Part shown: positions 63,657-64,000 of the stretch, one piece after another
Layout of the letters: every line of letters begins with the position of its first letter
Numbering within the stretch: position 1 is the first letter of the stretch
From: Planctomycetota bacterium
GTDB lineage: Bacteria; Planctomycetota; Phycisphaerae; UBA1845; PWPN01
Direction of reading: 5' to 3'
Assembly: GCA_022711465.1 (NCBI GenBank)
Contig: JAKLEZ010000009.1
Span: 124,001-188,000, forward strand
DNA: 64,000 nt
Made by a program: the position numbers and the translations under genes
Notes under the pieces: generated by a model
What the model was told of the DNA's origin: nothing
Database searches by the model: none
The model's input: only the letters and a program-made list of their open reading frames with translations

Positions 63657-63702
63657 ATACCTCTTTGTAACATCCAAAACTTCTTTGTTTTCCTGTGGAG
63701 CG

Positions 63703-64000
63703 CTACGGGGCCACACGGTAGAGATGTGCCTCGTAGCCGTTGAACGTGTCGGTCCAGCGTCCGTCGGCGGCGTCGAGCGTACGCTTTTCGCCCAGGACGG
63801 TCACGGTCATCTTTCGGTCCTCGGTGCCCAGCGTGAACGTCCCGGTGGTCTGGCCGTCTCGCATCGCAATGGCGAACACGTACGTGGCCCCTGCGGAGCG
63901 CTTGTTGAGCAGACGAATCGGGACCTCGGGATTCGAACTGACGACGGTTGCCAAGCCGGGCTGCGTCGGGCTGTTGAGTACTGGGGCCAGCTGCTGAATC
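63703..64000 (-). CDS. 3' end of a secreted glycosidase-like gene (partial)
   Basis: The frame is open to the right edge and ends at 63703. The last ~98 residues (QQLAPVLNSP, VSSNPEVPIRLLNKR, ATYVFAIAMRDGQTTGTFTL, TFNGYEAHLYRV) look like the C-terminal beta-sandwich that closes many bacterial glycosyl hydrolases. The catalytic part is outside the window, so no class can be given. Confidence 0.6.
   Translation of the reverse strand, partial: IQQLAPVLNSPTQPGLATVVSSNPEVPIRLLNKRSAGATYVFAIAMRDGQTTGTFTLGTEDRKMTVTVLGEKRTLDAADGRWTDTFNGYEAHLYRVAP

Noticed and set aside
63900..63960. tRNA-like T-arm (GGGATTCGAAC)
   Set aside because: No acceptor or anticodon arms surround it, and it lies inside a coding frame with clear protein character.
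1..64000. Sigma54 (-24/-12) promoters for the NtrC-type regulator
   Set aside because: I looked for TGGCAC-N5-TTGC patterns in intergenic regions and found none convincing; near matches lie inside genes.
1..64000. CRISPR arrays, insertion sequences, prophage or integrons
   Set aside because: No regularly spaced repeats, no transposase or phage genes and no attC-like arrays were seen. XerD is the housekeeping type.

Overview
The window is a GC-rich chromosomal segment from a bacterium that looks like a member of the Planctomycetota, probably near the Phycisphaerae. The evidence is a secreted protein with C-terminal dockerin-type EF-hand repeats, DUF1571 and DUF1080 proteins, a formylglycine-type sulfatase, a Tat-exported Gfo/Idh/MocA oxidoreductase, very large alpha/beta-hydrolases, many small zinc-ribbon proteins, and an S10-spc-alpha ribosomal block without rpmD, infA or rpsD. 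No 16S gene is present, so the assignment rests on gene content alone.

Layout. 1-10.6 kb: a MacAB-like exporter (ATPase and adaptor), an alanine dehydrogenase remnant, a lipoprotein, an NtrB/NtrC-type two-component pair, a PAS-GAF-REC protein with a degenerate kinase core, a lipase-like lipoprotein, and a macrodomain/dipeptide epimerase pair. 10.6-20.7 kb: sugar epimerase, 2-hydroxyacid dehydrogenase, dockerin protein, NapG-like ferredoxin, small zinc-ribbon proteins, GNAT acetyltransferase, a broken sensor kinase and XerD; this part also holds two candidate small RNA loci. 20.9-32 kb: accessory polysaccharide genes (Gfo/Idh/MocA oxidoreductase, two alpha/beta hydrolases, sulfatase, DUF1080), a BRCT-like coiled-coil membrane protein and gene remnants. 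32.2-50.5 kb: EF-G, then one long block from rpsJ to rplQ with secY, adk, map and rpoA, driven by a strong sigma70-type promoter that overlaps a perfect palindrome. 50.5-61.2 kb: HIT hydrolase and CesA-like glycosyltransferase; aroF, queuosine salvage and DUF1571; Trm112, rpsR, tRNA-Arg and serS; and an AAA+/VWA pair. 61.4-64 kb: a secreted glycoside-hydrolase-like protein, an amidohydrolase remnant and the 3' end of a gene that runs out of the window.

The most unusual property is recurrent gene decay by loss of a gene's interior or 5' part. The alanine dehydrogenase keeps its ribosome binding site, start codon and first ten residues fused in frame to its last ~80 residues. A Cache-type sensor kinase keeps its sensor half and the end of a receiver domain. 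A dockerin protein keeps a signal peptide and the dockerin repeats in different frames. An aspartic-protease-like gene and an amidohydrolase gene survive only as fragments directly behind the stop codon of an intact neighbour. These may be true short-repeat deletions or assembly collapses; read mapping would decide.

Other points of interest are a compact promoter-terminator transcription unit at about 17.1-17.35 kb, a structured element with a strong terminator at 15.8-15.9 kb, two promoters whose predicted start points fall on the ATG (leaderless genes), and an Arg/Gly/His-rich extension on ribosomal protein S5. Functions are inferred from motifs read by eye; no database search was run.
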